DNA of 64,000 bases from Neocallimastix lanati (nom. inval.) (Eukaryota > Neocallimastigomycota > Neocallimastigomycetes > Neocallimastigales > Neocallimastigaceae), in NCBI GenBank assembly GCA_016946835.1, contig JACVTC010000070.1:575001-639000 (forward strand), read 5' to 3'. Below are positions 25,281 through 42,161 of the stretch, in pieces. Numbering within the stretch: the first letter of the stretch is position 1; each line of letters starts with the position of its first letter. The notes under the pieces are model-generated. The model saw nothing but the letters and a program-made list of their open reading frames with translations, was not told where the DNA came from and made no database searches. The translations under genes and the position numbers were made by a program.

Positions 25281-27212
25281 ATGAAGAATATTTGTATATT
25301 GTGTATTATATTATTTATCAATATCATTTATGCTAAAAATATTACAGCTATCATAAATAATTATCCAAAGGTAAATCCTAATAAAAGTAAAAGCAAGGAT
25401 GACTATTATTTAATTTATGTAAATAATGATTATGAAGAATTACATATTTATTCAGATTTAAACATTAATAAACGTCAGGAGTCCAATATTTTTATTGAAT
25501 CTCTAATTGATGAAATTAAAGTTCTAATTTCTAATAATAGGAATACTTATCAACATCCAGAAATTCTTGATGAAATTGAAAAAAAAAACCAATTAAAAAA
25601 AAAAGATAATAACCAGTTATTATCCACATTCGATAATTCGGATATCGTTTATCCAATTTCTTCCACAAAAAATAGAGTTGTTTTATATACTTACCTTTCT
25701 GAAAATTTAGTAAAAGAAATTAAATCAATAAATGAAGTCATTGACTGTGTTCCAGATTCTGTATCTATTAATACTAATAGTTACAGTAGAGAAGATATAC
25801 TAATGGATACAAATTGGAAAAATTTAAGCATTCAGGAAAATGCTGATTTTCATTTATCATTATTATCACAAGGAAAATATGATGAAAATTTAATAGGTGA
25901 ATATGATAATAATTATTACTATCCTGCTTCAGGAGGTGAAGGAATTGATATAGTTATTTTAGACTCCAGTTTTAATTTTGACAATTCTGAATTTTCAAAT
26001 ACGGATGAACGTATTGTTAAATGTGCAGCCAATATTAAAAATGGTAAGGCAGATTTAAGTAATATCGATAATTACTGTGGTGATGGTGGAATTTTTTTTC
26101 ATGGAGAAACCGTTTCAGATATTGCTGGTGGATTGAAACATGGAGCAGCTAAACGTGCCAATATCTATGGTGTTTCTCTTCCCGTCGATTACCATAAAAG
26201 AATTCAAGATTCAGATATTTTAGGAGGATTACAATTTATATATGAAAAAATGATTCGCCCTCACAAAACTGTCATTAATTTGTCACTAGGAGGATCATAT
26301 GATCGTTCTGATCCTTTTGTAGAACAGATGGAATCTCTCACTAATTCCATAACACTTAAAGGTGGAATTATTGTTACAGCTGCAGGAAATGGAGGAATTA
26401 ATTTGAATACAATTTCAAAATATACTCTCCCTTGTATTTTTAAAAATGTAATATGTGTTGGTGGTATCGCAAATTATCAAAAAAAATCATCTGAAAATAT
26501 ATATAAAATAGATGTAGATTCAAATTATGGTGACGATGTAAATTTTTATGCTCCGTATAGAGTTGAAGCTGAAATTATTAGATTTAATATATTTAAGAAA
26601 GTAGTAGAAACTGGGACATCATTTTCATCACCATTAGTAGCAGGTATAATTGCAACGATCATGAGTGAAAATCCAGATATTGAATATACTACGGAAATTA
26701 TAACAAAAATATTAAATGACAATGGAAATTCAGAAACTTTTAAGATATATAATACTGATTCTATTTTAGCTAATAATGGTAAACATATTGTCTATTCTGA
26801 AAATGATATTTACTATGGATGTGGTATTCATTCTGGTAATCGTCCATGCTCTTCTGATATCCCAGATTCAAACTCCAGTGATATATCGAATCCCAGTTCT
26901 CTAATAAAAATAATAAGTGCCACTGCCACTAATCCATCAACAGCAACATCTATCACAACTACTACCTCCACTTCAAGCACTGTCATCACTACAACTACTA
27001 ATGCCACTTTAACAAAAAAGACCACAAAAAAATCAATAAGCACTAAAAAAACTAAAAAAATAACTACAAAAAAAGTAGTAACTATTAAAAAAAAAATAAC
27101 TACAAAAAAAACAGTAACCTCTGGAATAAAATCAACTTCTAAAAAAATAACTTCTAAAAACACAACTTCTAAAAAAACAACTACAAAAAAAACAACTACA
27201 AAAAAATTATAA
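25281..27212 (+). CDS. Secreted subtilisin-like (S8) serine protease with Thr/Lys-rich tail
   Basis: 643 aa, single exon. Residues 1-19 are a signal peptide. About 25-200 is a charged pro-region. The catalytic domain, about 215-505, has the S8 order: Asp228 in IDIVILDSSFN, His274 in FFHGETVSDIAGG (HGE instead of the usual HGT), the oxyanion Asn370 in TAAGNGG and Ser447 in GTSFSSPLVAG. A Ser/Thr-rich region follows, and the last ~75 residues are repeats of Lys-Lys-Thr-Thr, probably an O-glycosylated or wall-associated stalk. The complete triad suggests an active enzyme. Its target is unknown: feed or bacterial protein outside the cell, or processing of other secreted proteins. No dockerin is present. 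Confidence 0.88.
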   Translation: MKNICILCIILFINIIYAKNITAIINNYPKVNPNKSKSKDDYYLIYVNNDYEELHIYSDLNINKRQESNIFIESLIDEIKVLISNNRNTYQHPEILDEIEKKNQLKKKDNNQLLSTFDNSDIVYPISSTKNRVVLYTYLSENLVKEIKSINEVIDCVPDSVSINTNSYSREDILMDTNWKNLSIQENADFHLSLLSQGKYDENLIGEYDNNYYYPASGGEGIDIVILDSSFNFDNSEFSNTDERIVKCAANIKNGKADLSNIDNYCGDGGIFFHGETVSDIAGGLKHGAAKRANIYGVSLPVDYHKRIQDSDILGGLQFIYEKMIRPHKTVINLSLGGSYDRSDPFVEQMESLTNSITLKGGIIVTAAGNGGINLNTISKYTLPCIFKNVICVGGIANYQKKSSENIYKIDVDSNYGDDVNFYAPYRVEAEIIRFNIFKKVVETGTSFSSPLVAGIIATIMSENPDIEYTTEIITKILNDNGNSETFKIYNTDSILANNGKHIVYSENDIYYGCGIHSGNRPCSSDIPDSNSSDISNPSSLIKIISATATNPSTATSITTTTSTSSTVITTTTNATLTKKTTKKSISTKKTKKITTKKVVTIKKKITTKKTVTSGIKSTSKKITSKNTTSKKTTTKKTTTKKL

Positions 27213-27730
27213 AAGCTAAAAAAAAAAAAAATAAACACTCACAAAAAAAAAAAAAAACAATCATTAAAAAAAATCAATCCTTAAAAAAATCATAACTACA
27301 AAAAAAAAAAAAAAAAAAATTCAACATTTGGTATTTCGAAAAGATGTTGTTCAAAATTTAATAAATATCTAAAATTATTGTCATAAACATATTATTTAAA
27401 AAAATAAGCTAATATAAGCATTATAATATAGTTTTAACTTTTAAAAAAAATTTTTTTTTTTATAATATTTTAAATTTATTCATTTTACTTTGTAAATTTG
27501 AAAGTTAATAATAATAATAATAGTTTTATTTCAATTGAAAAATAATAATAATAATAATTGTATTATTTCATTAAGAAAAATTGAAATAATAATTATATAT
27601 TATTTTCTTATATATTTATTTATTTTAATTTATTTTTTAATACCATTTCCAAAATTTTCTTAATAATACAATTATTGTAAAATTTTAAATTTGCAAAATC
27701 TATAATAAATAAAAAATTTTAATTTTTTTA

Positions 27731-27764
<34 letters not shown>

Positions 27765-28108
27765 TGTATATATAAATATAATTCATTATTTCAAGATATG
27801 AAATAAAAAATTAATATTAAATGATTTCAAATTTTTTTTTTTTTACTCTTTTTGAAATACATATTTTTTTTTTTTTTTTTAAATCAACATTCGACCAGTA
27901 TAACTTTAATATATGTATCTAAATGTTTAATAATTTTATTAACATTTAAGGAATTAGTGAAAACAATAATTTTTGAACTATTTATGACAAAGGTAGAGAA
28001 ATAATTATAAAAATTATAATTAAAGCTTAATTTTAAATTAAATTCGGTAACTAATAATCTTGCTTTTTAAAATTTGAGATAATATATATATAAAAACGTT
28101 TAAAATAA

Positions 28109-28154
<46 letters not shown>

Positions 28155-28649
28155 CATTTTAAATAATTATTATCTATTTGATTTTATAATTTAAGTTTAA
28201 AATTATATAGTTCACTAAATTTGGTAAATGAACTTTAGAGGAATTGGTGTTAATTTGAGGTTAAGAATTCTTCCATTTAAACTTTTATCAAAATAAATTA
28301 TTTTTTTCTTTTGATAATAAATAAAAATCATTAAATATAATTAATATATTACATATATTAAGTTGCATATATTATATATAATATATTTAATTAATGTAAA
28401 TAATTCGAAATATTTATTTAATTAAAAAATATTTAATTATTAAAATATACCCTAGATTTTAAAAATATTAGTAAAATAAATAAAAAAATTAAATAATCTC
28501 AATAGACAATTAGAAATTTATGTATATAGTAATTTTTTTCGAATACAAGAACTATTATACTTGAAAAAATAAATATAATAATAATAATATAGAAGGTATA
28601 TAATTCATTTTTTATTTGTATTGATTTATTATTGATTGAAAGAAATTAG

Positions 28650-28683
<34 letters not shown>

Positions 28684-29140
28684 GAAAAGGATAATAAATA
28701 AATAATTTAAATAATAAAGAAATGAAAATCAATTTACAATTTTAAAATTCATTTATTAAAATAAAAAAATATTATGAAAAAGTAAAAACAAAAAACAAAA
28801 AAAAAAAAAAAAAAAAAAAAAAAAGGACATTTTTTTTTAATTATTTATTTATTATGATATTTTTAAAATGGTAATATTAATAAATTATAAAATATAAGAA
28901 TATTATTTTTTTTTCTTTATAAAAAAAAAAAAAAAAAAAAAAAAAAGAAAAAGAAAAAGAAAAAGAAAATAAATTGATTATTGCTATTATTAATACAATC
29001 ATTAACTTTTTTTCTAAATTAGTCTTTAAGAATTAAATTTAATAATTTTGAAATAATTAATTTAATCCATATTCTACAGCTGCTTGAAAAGTAAACAAAG
29101 CTGTAACAAATAATAATTTATATAACAAAATAAAAGTATA

Positions 29141-29180
<40 letters not shown>

Positions 29181-29372
29181 TTTTTTTGTAATTGAACTTT
29201 CAAGTGCATATAAAATAATTATTTATTAATTAAATCAAATCAATAATTAAATAATTAAATAATTAAATAAATAGATAAATAGATAAATAGATAAATAGAT
29301 AAATAAGTAAGTAAAAATATAAATAAATAGATATATGATATTAAATTATGTTTCATTATAAATTTAATTATA
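27213..29372. other. AT-rich spacer
   Basis: A/T homopolymers near 27299-27319, 27730-27762, 28796-28824, 28921-28946 and 29162-29187, AAT repeats near 28650-28682, TA dinucleotides near 28114-28140 and 29139-29162, AAATAGAT repeats at 29264-29308. No gene recognised. Confidence 0.6.
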
Positions 29373-33077
<3,705 letters not shown>

Positions 33078-33188
33078 TTAAAAAAAAAAATGATAAGACA
33101 AAAAAGACAAAAACAGACGAACACACAAACAAACAAACAAACAAGCAAAAAAAAAAAAAAAAAAAAAAAAGATTTAGTAATTAAAGTG

Positions 33189-33219
<31 letters not shown>

Positions 33220-33403
33220 AATAAATAAATAAATAAATAATTATAAATTGAATAAAATTTTTTAAATAATATTTATAATATAATAAATAATATATACATA
33301 GCAAATTTATATATATATATATATAACTCTATTATTTATTAATTTTTATAAAATAAAAGTGATGTAGATATATTCTATATATTCTATTAAATTTCGTATT
33401 TCG
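33078..33403. other. 3' flank of the ankyrin gene with simple repeats
   Basis: ACAAACAA repeats near 33118-33145, an A run at 33147-33170, AAAT repeats at 33191-33240, TA repeats near 33309-33325. No gene. Confidence 0.7.
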
Positions 33404-33529
33404 ATGGGTTTGGTTATTAACTGTCCTAGCTTCAAAGGAAAGTTAGGAAGTACTCTAAGAAAAAGCCTAATAGAAAAATTCTCATCAATAATATACATGT
33501 CAGAGCGTCAATCAATGCTGAATACTTAG
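33404..33529 (+). pseudogene. Coding-like fragment of unknown identity (41 codons)
   Basis: A short ATG-started frame of mixed, protein-like composition (MGLVINCPSFKGKLGS, then a Lys/Leu/Ser-rich part and IIYMSERQSMLN). The frame still looks coding after its TAG (LKPSNRDII), so it is probably a decayed piece of something longer. T-rich (ATTTT) repeats follow at 33550-33670. Not recognised. Confidence 0.25.
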
Positions 33530-34300
33530 TTAAAGCCATCCAACAGAGACATTATTTTTTATTTTTTTTTTATTTTTTTATTTTTTATTTTATTTTATTT
33601 ATTTTTTTATTTTATTTATTTTTTATTTTTTTATTTTTTTTATTTTTTATTTTTTTTTTTTTTTTTATAATTACTTTTTTATTTTATAAAAAAATTTTTT
33701 TTATATAATCACATAAAAATAATAAATAATTTTTATAAATATTATTATTGTTAAAATATAACGTAATCTATTTTGAAATATATGAAATTAAATTTTTTAT
33801 ATATGAAATTTTGAAATTCATTATATTATTAATTCTCTTTAATTGTAATAAATTATTTTATACATGTCAAGTATTTTCAATGTTTTATTATCAAGCCCCA
33901 AGTACTATAAAAGAAAAAATAAATGTAATTTTTCTAAATAGTTGTACACTCATCAATTGATAAAATTAACAATCTTAATAAATAATAAATAAGGTATATA
34001 TATAAAATTCATTCTAAAAACTAGTTTAACTCATAATTATTTTATCAAAATTTAAAAAATTGGACCTTATGCTATTATAAACTCTAAATTTCTTGATTTA
34101 TAACAGAATATTAAAAAAAAAAAAAAATAAATAATAATTATTGTATTCTATTTATTTTATATATAAAATATATATAATATTATTTTTGTTAATTTTTATT
34201 AGTTTTTATTAAATGACTACCTTAATATTCCCATGCCTTGAGGGGTGCATAGGGCGGTACACACCAGAAATTAAAAAAAAAAAAAAAAAAACAAATAAAT
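33530..34300. other. T-rich and AT-rich spacer
   Basis: 33550-33670 is almost pure T with single A (ATTTT/ATTTTTT). A 70-codon plus-strand frame at 33748-33960 has hydrophobic, AT-driven composition and I do not call it. 34212-34270 contains a G-rich patch (ccatgccttgaggggtgcatagggcggtac) without a known match. Confidence 0.5.
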
Positions 34301-34366
34301 ATTCCAGGTACTCATGATAGTGGTGTTTATAATATTCCAGCTGGAGGATTACCTATAGTTTCATAA
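34301..34366 (+). pseudogene. Scrap of a PI-PLC X-domain-like protein
   Basis: In frame: IPGTHDSGVYNIPAGGLPIV then a stop. The GTHDSG box is the start of the phosphatidylinositol-specific phospholipase C X domain, where the His is catalytic. Nothing before or after continues the domain, so this is an orphan piece. The motif is short, so the call is tentative. Confidence 0.4.
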
Positions 34367-34496
34367 GTTAAAGTATAATAATTTTTTTTTTATTTCTTTT
34401 TTGATAATACAATGTTCGATTCAACCTTAATAATAAAAAAATGTATTAATTATATATTAAAAAAAAAAAAAAAAAATCGTTTTACAATTTCTTTTA

Positions 34497-35525
34497 GATA
34501 ACTATCATAACAGAATACCTTTATCTCAATTAAAATTAAGAAAAATAATCGAGAATGAAAATGAAAAATTAAATTCAATATTAAATATTTACTAAAAGGA
34601 AAAAATATATGACATTCATAGACTATTACATATTGTTTTCGATAATGAATTAAAAGATGTAATAATGTTTTTAATTGAAAATGGTGTAGATATTAGTAAA
34701 CCATTCAGAGGTGCAGACACACCTTTATACTATGCCTGTGAACAAGATAATGAAAATTTAGTAAAAATTTTAGTTGAACTTGGAGCTGATGTTAATTTTA
34801 ATATAGATATTTATGGTTTTACTGCTTTATTTTCTTCATGTTTGAAAAGAAATGAATCTATAACGAAGTATTTAATTGAACATGGTGCTAATGTCAATGC
34901 AACTTGGGATTCTATTAATTATAGCGATGTTCGTTATAGTACATCCCTAGCGGTGTCTTGTTATTATAGATGCACTACTTTAGTAAAATTTTTAATTGAT
35001 CATGGTGCTAATGTTAATTTGACTTACGTTGACCCTGAACATCATTATCCAACACCTTTATGTACTGCTTGTAAAAACAATAATGAATCGATAATTAAAT
35101 ATTTAGTTGAACATAGTGCTGATACCAACGCTGAATATAACATATCGGATTGTACACGTGATATTTGTTGTTGTTATGAAGGTACTACACCATTAATTAA
35201 TGCCATTGAGTACAATATTGATGAATCTATTGTGAGCTATTTAATTGAGCATTGTGCTAATGTGAATAATTTACATTGTCCGTATGGTTCCTACTATTAT
35301 ATGGAGTATCAATATACCCCTTTAAGTTTGGCTGTAAATTATGGAAGAGAATCTCTTGTAAAGTGTTTGGATGAACATGGAGCTGATGTTAATATGAAAA
35401 TAAAATAATATAGTTATAAACCAGATCGTATTGATGAATACACACCTTTAGATATTGCCATCAATAATAAAAATAAATCTATTGAAAACTACTTAATTGA
35501 ACTTGGTGCGCAAACATCTGTATAA
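34497..35525 (+). pseudogene. Ankyrin-repeat gene broken by two in-frame stops
   Basis: Seven or so ankyrin repeats (CACEQDNENLVKILVELGA-type units) run in one frame. The longest uninterrupted part is 34665-35408, 247 codons. Upstream the same frame continues (LRKIIENENEKLN, then a TAA at about 34594, then IHRLLHIVFDNELKDVIM). Downstream, directly after the TAA at 35406-35408, the frame goes on for 38 codons with YTPLDIAINNKNKSIENYLI and ends at 35525. So the gene lost its integrity by point stops. It is related to, but not a copy of, the ankyrin gene at 29373. Assembly error is an alternative for single stops. Confidence 0.8.
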
Positions 35526-36518
35526 TCCATAATATTTTTATAAATATTATTATTATTATTATTATTATTATACAACCAACTATCTGTTATTATTCAAATA
35601 TTATTATTAATTTATTATTATTCATTTATTAATTATTCATTTATTAATTATTCATTTATTAATTATTCATTTATTATTTATTCATTTATTATTTATTCAT
35701 ATATTATTTATTCATTTATTATTTATTCATTTATTATTTATTCATTTATTATTTATTCATTTATTATTTATTATTAAAATTCATTATTCATTTTTTGTTA
35801 TTTATTCATTATATTTATAAGTAGATTTTATTATATTATTTATTTATTATATTATTAATAAATAAATAAATATAAATTATAAATAGATATTAAACTTTTC
35901 AATACAGTTAAAAAAAAAAGATATTTGGTTTATAAAACAAATGATAGTTAATTATTGTTATCTGTAGAAAACATTTATATATATAGAGAGAAAAATAATT
36001 CTTATTTTAATAAAAATAAAAATAAAAATAAAAAAAAAGAAAAAAAGAAAAAAAGAAAAAAGAAAAGAAAACAGATAATTTTTGGTAGATTAAATTAAGT
36101 AAAAAATGAAATGATTATATAATAATAAAATGTTTGGTATTTTAACAACAACAATAATAATAACAATAACTACTACTTTTTTTGATTATATATATATTTA
36201 GTAACATTCCCTAATGAATATTATTACTAGTAATAGTTATTGTTGATTTGTTAGTTATTGGTTGGTCGTTGGTCTTTTGGTTAGTCTGTTTTCTCTTTAG
36301 TTAATTAAATTTAATAATATATATATAATATATTTTGATATTTATAAAACTGTTCGTATTTTTTTTTTTTTTTTTTTTTTTGATCTTCTATATATTAGTT
36401 TTTATATAGCACAAATAAATAATAATATATACATATTCTTTCTTTCTTTACTTTGTTTGTAAAGAAAAAAAAATTATTTTTGTTTTCTTGTTTATTATCA
36501 TAAATATATATCAAGTTT
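35526..36518. other. AT-rich spacer with ATTCATTTATTA repeats
   Basis: ATT repeats at 35541-35569, then about twelve copies of a 13-15 bp unit (ttattcatttattat) at 35603-35775. A-rich and AAAGA-rich near 36010-36070, T run 36358-36380. No gene. Confidence 0.7.
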
Positions 36519-37611
<1,093 letters not shown>

Positions 37612-38077
37612 TTTAAACATCACATAAAAAAAAACAATTAATGCATTTAAATTGTAAAAAATATGAAATATGAAATTAAACGCTTACTTTATTTAATTTA
37701 AATTAATTTTTTAGTATTAAAATTAATCTTAAATTCTATTTAATAGTAATAAAAAAAACGAAAAAGAAAAAAGTAGATGGAAATTCAATGCAGAAAAACT
37801 GTAAGACAATCCAGCAGGGACAGCACCACCTACTTAGTAAGAAGCTAGATAAGGGCTCCAGTAATAAACCATTGTGTATCTACGGATGTGCAGCTAGGGA
37901 GAAATCCTGCTACGGTTAAAAGAAAAATTCATTATATCTAATATATATAATATAATTTTATATATTAATTTATTAGTACTATTTAATATATTTAAAAAAA
38001 ATAAACAAAAATATAAAAAATAAAATATATGAATATATAATTTTATTTAGAGATAAATTTATTAATATTATTAATTA

Positions 38078-38117
<40 letters not shown>

Positions 38118-40576
38118 TGAATAAAATTCATTGAAAATTCTAATAGATAAATAAGCTATCATTAAATAAAAAATCTATTTAATACATAATAATTCTTATG
38201 ATATAAATAGAATATTAAAATATTTTTTTTGTACTTAAATCTTTTTATATTTATATTATTAATTAATATTTCTATTCATTTAATAAATTTTATTTATTAA
38301 TTTTTCAAAAAAGATAAATTATGAAGTAATTCTATTTTCCTTAGGCTCTACAATTTCCATAATAAAAATATTAATAATAAAAATATTAATAATAAAAATA
38401 TTTATAATAACAAACATGTTAAAAAGTTTAATTCCTAATTTTATTTATGTCAGAATTTAAGATAATTCATCTGCTATTATTATTTATAAATTAAATAGTA
38501 ATGATATTATCTTTCACTTTTTGAATTATTACTTTTCTTTATTGAATCATTAGCAGTATTATTTATAAAAAATTCCAATATAATATACTTCTTTTTAAAA
38601 GCGATCATTTATATTTAAATTTATTGTTTTATTTTTTATATTATATCATATTTTAATATTTAAAATAGGATTATTATAAAAATACATACATAATATTTCT
38701 TTTACAATCATTATAATTATTATTATAACAAAAATAATTTGATATATTCATTAATTTTAAAATTACATATACTAATCATTATTAAATAAATAATACTGTG
38801 TGTTGTATGTTAATATATATATATACATATATATAAAATTATGTAAATTTTATTAATGACATTAAGATATTATTTATATATTTACTATTATGATTAGTAT
38901 ATGATTATAATAATAATTATTTTTATATACTTAATTTTCAATATATAAATATAAGTAAATAAAAAATATAAAATTAAAAAAATAATAAAATATTTATAAT
39001 AAACATAATTAATATAAATAATAATTATAATAATCCGAAGTAATAATATATGACTACAAATATTTTTTTTTTTATTATATAATTTTTTTTCATTTAATTG
39101 GAAGAAGTTTTTCAAAATTATTTTATTTAATTTTAAAATGTTAATGAAATAAAACAAAATAAAACACACCATAATAATTTTTTCATTTTAATATTTTTAA
39201 CGAATAAAAATATTTAATTTAAATTAAATAATATGAAATATAAAAAATATATGGAAAATATTATATTAATATAGAAATACATTAAAATATAAACTAATAA
39301 ATAAACTTTAAATAATAAACTATTAAATAAGTTTCTAAACCAATTAAATAATAATATCAATTATTACTAAAATATAATTCGTAATTTTAACGATGTAGTT
39401 ATGAAAAATAAATTAAAAATATTATATTAAAAAAATTTAAAAAATTAATTATAATAATAAAATATTACTAATCATTATTAAATAATATAAATTATTGATA
39501 TTCTAAAATGTTATCAATAATTATATAATTATAGTATATAATTTTTAAATTTAATTATATTATTAAGTTAGTCCCAATAAGGTTTTTGTAATACAAACTT
39601 TATTTAATATTTTTTAAATAAACATATTTTGATCCACTATGCTTATTAAATAAAAAGATAAAATTAAACTTTTGTAATTAAAAGGTTAACTTTGCGGAAG
39701 TTTCAGAAATTTTTTAAATTGAAAATAATATGTTTTAAGTTATAACATTTTGGTAGTAATTGCGGTTTTTTTTTTTTTTTTTTTTATTTAATAATTATTA
39801 AAGTTGATCTTAATTATTAATTGAACACTTTAATAATTCAATTATAAAAAATAAATATTTATATTAAATTTTTATAAATTGAAAAATAATTTGTTTTAAG
39901 TAATAAACATTTTGGTAGTAATTAGCTGTTTTTATTAATTTATTTTATTATTATTAAAGTTGATTTTTATTACTAATTGAACAATTTAATTAATTATAAA
40001 AGATAATTATTTATATTAAATTCAACGGATAATAAATATTAATTAAATGAATCGGAATAAATTAAATAATACATATAGTCAAATTTGTAATGAAAAATAT
40101 ACATTTAGATAATAAAAAAAAAAAAACAAGCGTTGAAAAAATTAAGTATTTCTATAAAATAATTTTGTTTTCTTTATTTAAAATTTTCCTTTAATTAGCT
40201 AATATTTAATAAGTATTACTTCATTTGAAATTAATATTTTATTACTAATAATGCTTTATTTTTAATATAAAAAGAAATATAATAAATTTTTATAAATAAA
40301 AAATTTGGAAAATATATTTATTTTTTATTAAAATATGTATTTTAATATATTCGATAAAATTAAAAAATAAAATTTTAATGTAAAAAATTGTATAAAAGAT
40401 ACTTTAAATAATTATTAATAATTATATTTTGTATTTTGTTTTATAAATTTTATTAATTTTTAAAGTTAACTATAATAAATGAATTTTAAATAAATCTTTA
40501 TTTTATTTGTTATAAAATTTATATATTCTATATATTTTTTTTATCCCATTACAAAAAGGTAAAAATATAAGTATAT

Positions 40577-40609
<33 letters not shown>

Positions 40610-40928
40610 CTGATTTTCAATTAATTATTGATTAAAATTTTTATGTATACAATACTAATAATAAATTAATAATTTAAATATAATAGTAGATCTAAATTCA
40701 CAACAATATAATTTGTTTAAAAAAAAAATAATAATAAAAAAATTATTAAACTATAATTAATAATTTTTAAAAAAGAAAAAAAAAATATAAATATACAAAA
40801 AATTTTCCATTTCAATAGATATTATTCATTAAAATTTTATTTTTCTAAAAAATTTATTATATATAAAAATTATTAATAATAAAAATTTTATTGTAAATAT
40901 ATAATTGAATCTTTAAAAAAAAAAAAAA
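37612..40928. other. Long AT-rich spacer
   Basis: No gene recognised. 37778-37920 is a more balanced island sharing TAAGACA..CCAGCAGGGACA with 10700-10722, likely a scrap of a dispersed repeat. 38092-38120 has TA then T runs. A diverged ~150 bp tandem duplication lies at 39717-40023. T run at 40579-40609. A-rich DNA precedes the next gene. Confidence 0.55.
39717..40023 (+). repeat. Diverged ~150 bp tandem duplication
   Basis: Copies at about 39717-39875 and 39877-40023 share tgttttaagt, acattttggtagtaatt, attattaaagttgat, attgaac and tatttatattaaatt in the same order, with many differences between. Confidence 0.8.
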
Positions 40929-42161
40929 ATGAGAATATTATCTCTTGTATTATTAGCTTGTGGTTTAGTTAAGGCTTATCCACAATGGCCAAATTGGAAC
41001 AACAACAACTGGAATAATAATAACAATAATTGGAATAACAATAACAATGCTGTAGATAATAATTGGAATAACAATAACAACAATTGGAATAATAACAATA
41101 ACAATAATTGGAATCCTCAAAACCAACAAGGAAATAATGATTGGAATAATAATAACAATTGGAATAATGGCAACAATAATGGTCAACCACAAGGTCAACC
41201 ACAAGGCCAACCACCACAACAAGGTCAACCACAAGGACCACCAGAACAAGGTCAACCACAAGGCCAACCACCACAACAAGGTCAACCACAAGGTCAACCA
41301 CAAGGCCAACCACCACAACAAGGTCAACCACAAGGTCAACCACAAGGTCAACCACAAGGTGCTCCAGTTGACCTCAGTTCAATTAGTTTTAAGGAAGCTC
41401 CTGGAAATTATTTAGAACCATGCCAACAAGCTGGTAAGATTGTTAAAGAAAGTTACAATGGGGTTAATGGTGGAAATTCATTAAATGTTTACTTACCATT
41501 CGGATATGAAGAAAGCAAGCAATATAATATTTTCTATCTTATGCATGGTGGTGGTGAAAACGAAAACACTATCTTCAGTAATGATGTCAAACTTCAACAC
41601 ATTCTTGATCATATGATTATGAGTGGTGAGCTTCAACCACTTATTGTTGTTACTCCAACTTTCAATAAATGTGAGGCTCGTACTTTCTACAAAGAATTCC
41701 GTGAATCTGTTATTCCATTTGTTGAAGGTAAATATTCTACTTTTGCTAAATCTACTAGTCCAGATGATATTAAGGCTTCTAGAATGCACAGAGCCTACGG
41801 TGGTTTCTCAATGGGTTCTGCTTCAACTTGGGCTGTTCTTGTTAACTGTTTAGATATTGTAGGTTACTTCATGCCACTTAGTGGAGATAACTGGGAAGCT
41901 GAAGGTGGTTTTGGTAAGGCTAAATCTGTTGCTGATGCTGTTAATAAGGCTGGTTTAAAGAGTAATGAATACGTCATTTTCTGTGCTACTGGTTCAGAAG
42001 ATATCGCTTATCCAAATATGAACCCACAAATGGATGAAATGAAGAAGATGCCAGAATTCTCCGGTGGTAACTTCCACTATCTTGTTGCTCCAGGAAAAAC
42101 TCACTGGTGGGGATATGTTAGACACTACATTTACGATGCTCTTCCAACCTTCTTCCATTAA
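40929..42161 (+). CDS. Secreted feruloyl esterase (CE1, XynZ/EstA type) with W-N-rich and Q-P-G-rich linkers
   Basis: 410 aa, single exon. Signal peptide 1-16 (ends VKAY). Residues about 19-82 are Trp spaced by runs of Asn (WNNNN repeats), then 85-145 a Gln-Pro-Gly linker (GQPQGQPPQQ). The catalytic domain spans about 153-410: SFKEAPGNYLEPCQQAG start, YLMHGGGENENTIF, the nucleophile elbow GGFSMGS (Ser294), GSEDIAYP (Asp358 likely acid) and KTHWWGY (His392). This is the CE1 feruloyl esterase domain known from Piromyces EstA and Clostridium XynZ; it cuts ferulate esters of arabinoxylan. Unlike the paralogue at 50726 it has no dockerin, so it is probably free or bound by the unusual N-terminal region. 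The domain may have come from rumen bacteria, by inference. Confidence 0.93.
   Translation: MRILSLVLLACGLVKAYPQWPNWNNNNWNNNNNNWNNNNNAVDNNWNNNNNNWNNNNNNNWNPQNQQGNNDWNNNNNWNNGNNNGQPQGQPQGQPPQQGQPQGPPEQGQPQGQPPQQGQPQGQPQGQPPQQGQPQGQPQGQPQGAPVDLSSISFKEAPGNYLEPCQQAGKIVKESYNGVNGGNSLNVYLPFGYEESKQYNIFYLMHGGGENENTIFSNDVKLQHILDHMIMSGELQPLIVVTPTFNKCEARTFYKEFRESVIPFVEGKYSTFAKSTSPDDIKASRMHRAYGGFSMGSASTWAVLVNCLDIVGYFMPLSGDNWEAEGGFGKAKSVADAVNKAGLKSNEYVIFCATGSEDIAYPNMNPQMDEMKKMPEFSGGNFHYLVAPGKTHWWGYVRHYIYDALPTFFH

Noticed and set aside
26828-27238. Minus-strand frame of 136 codons opposite the subtilisin-like gene
   Set aside because: Valine-rich shadow of the Lys/Thr repeat codons.
29059-29100. Minus-strand piece reading LFTFQAAVEYGLN before a stop, after an ACAG acceptor-like site
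   Set aside because: Could be a last exon, but 14 residues with no upstream partner are too little to call.
33748-33960. 70-codon plus-strand ORF
   Set aside because: Hydrophobic composition expected from AT-rich DNA, no motif, no leader.
40965-41357. Minus-strand frames opposite the esterase linker
   Set aside because: Mirror of the CAACCACAAGG and AACAATAAC repeats; the plus strand has signal peptide and catalytic domain.
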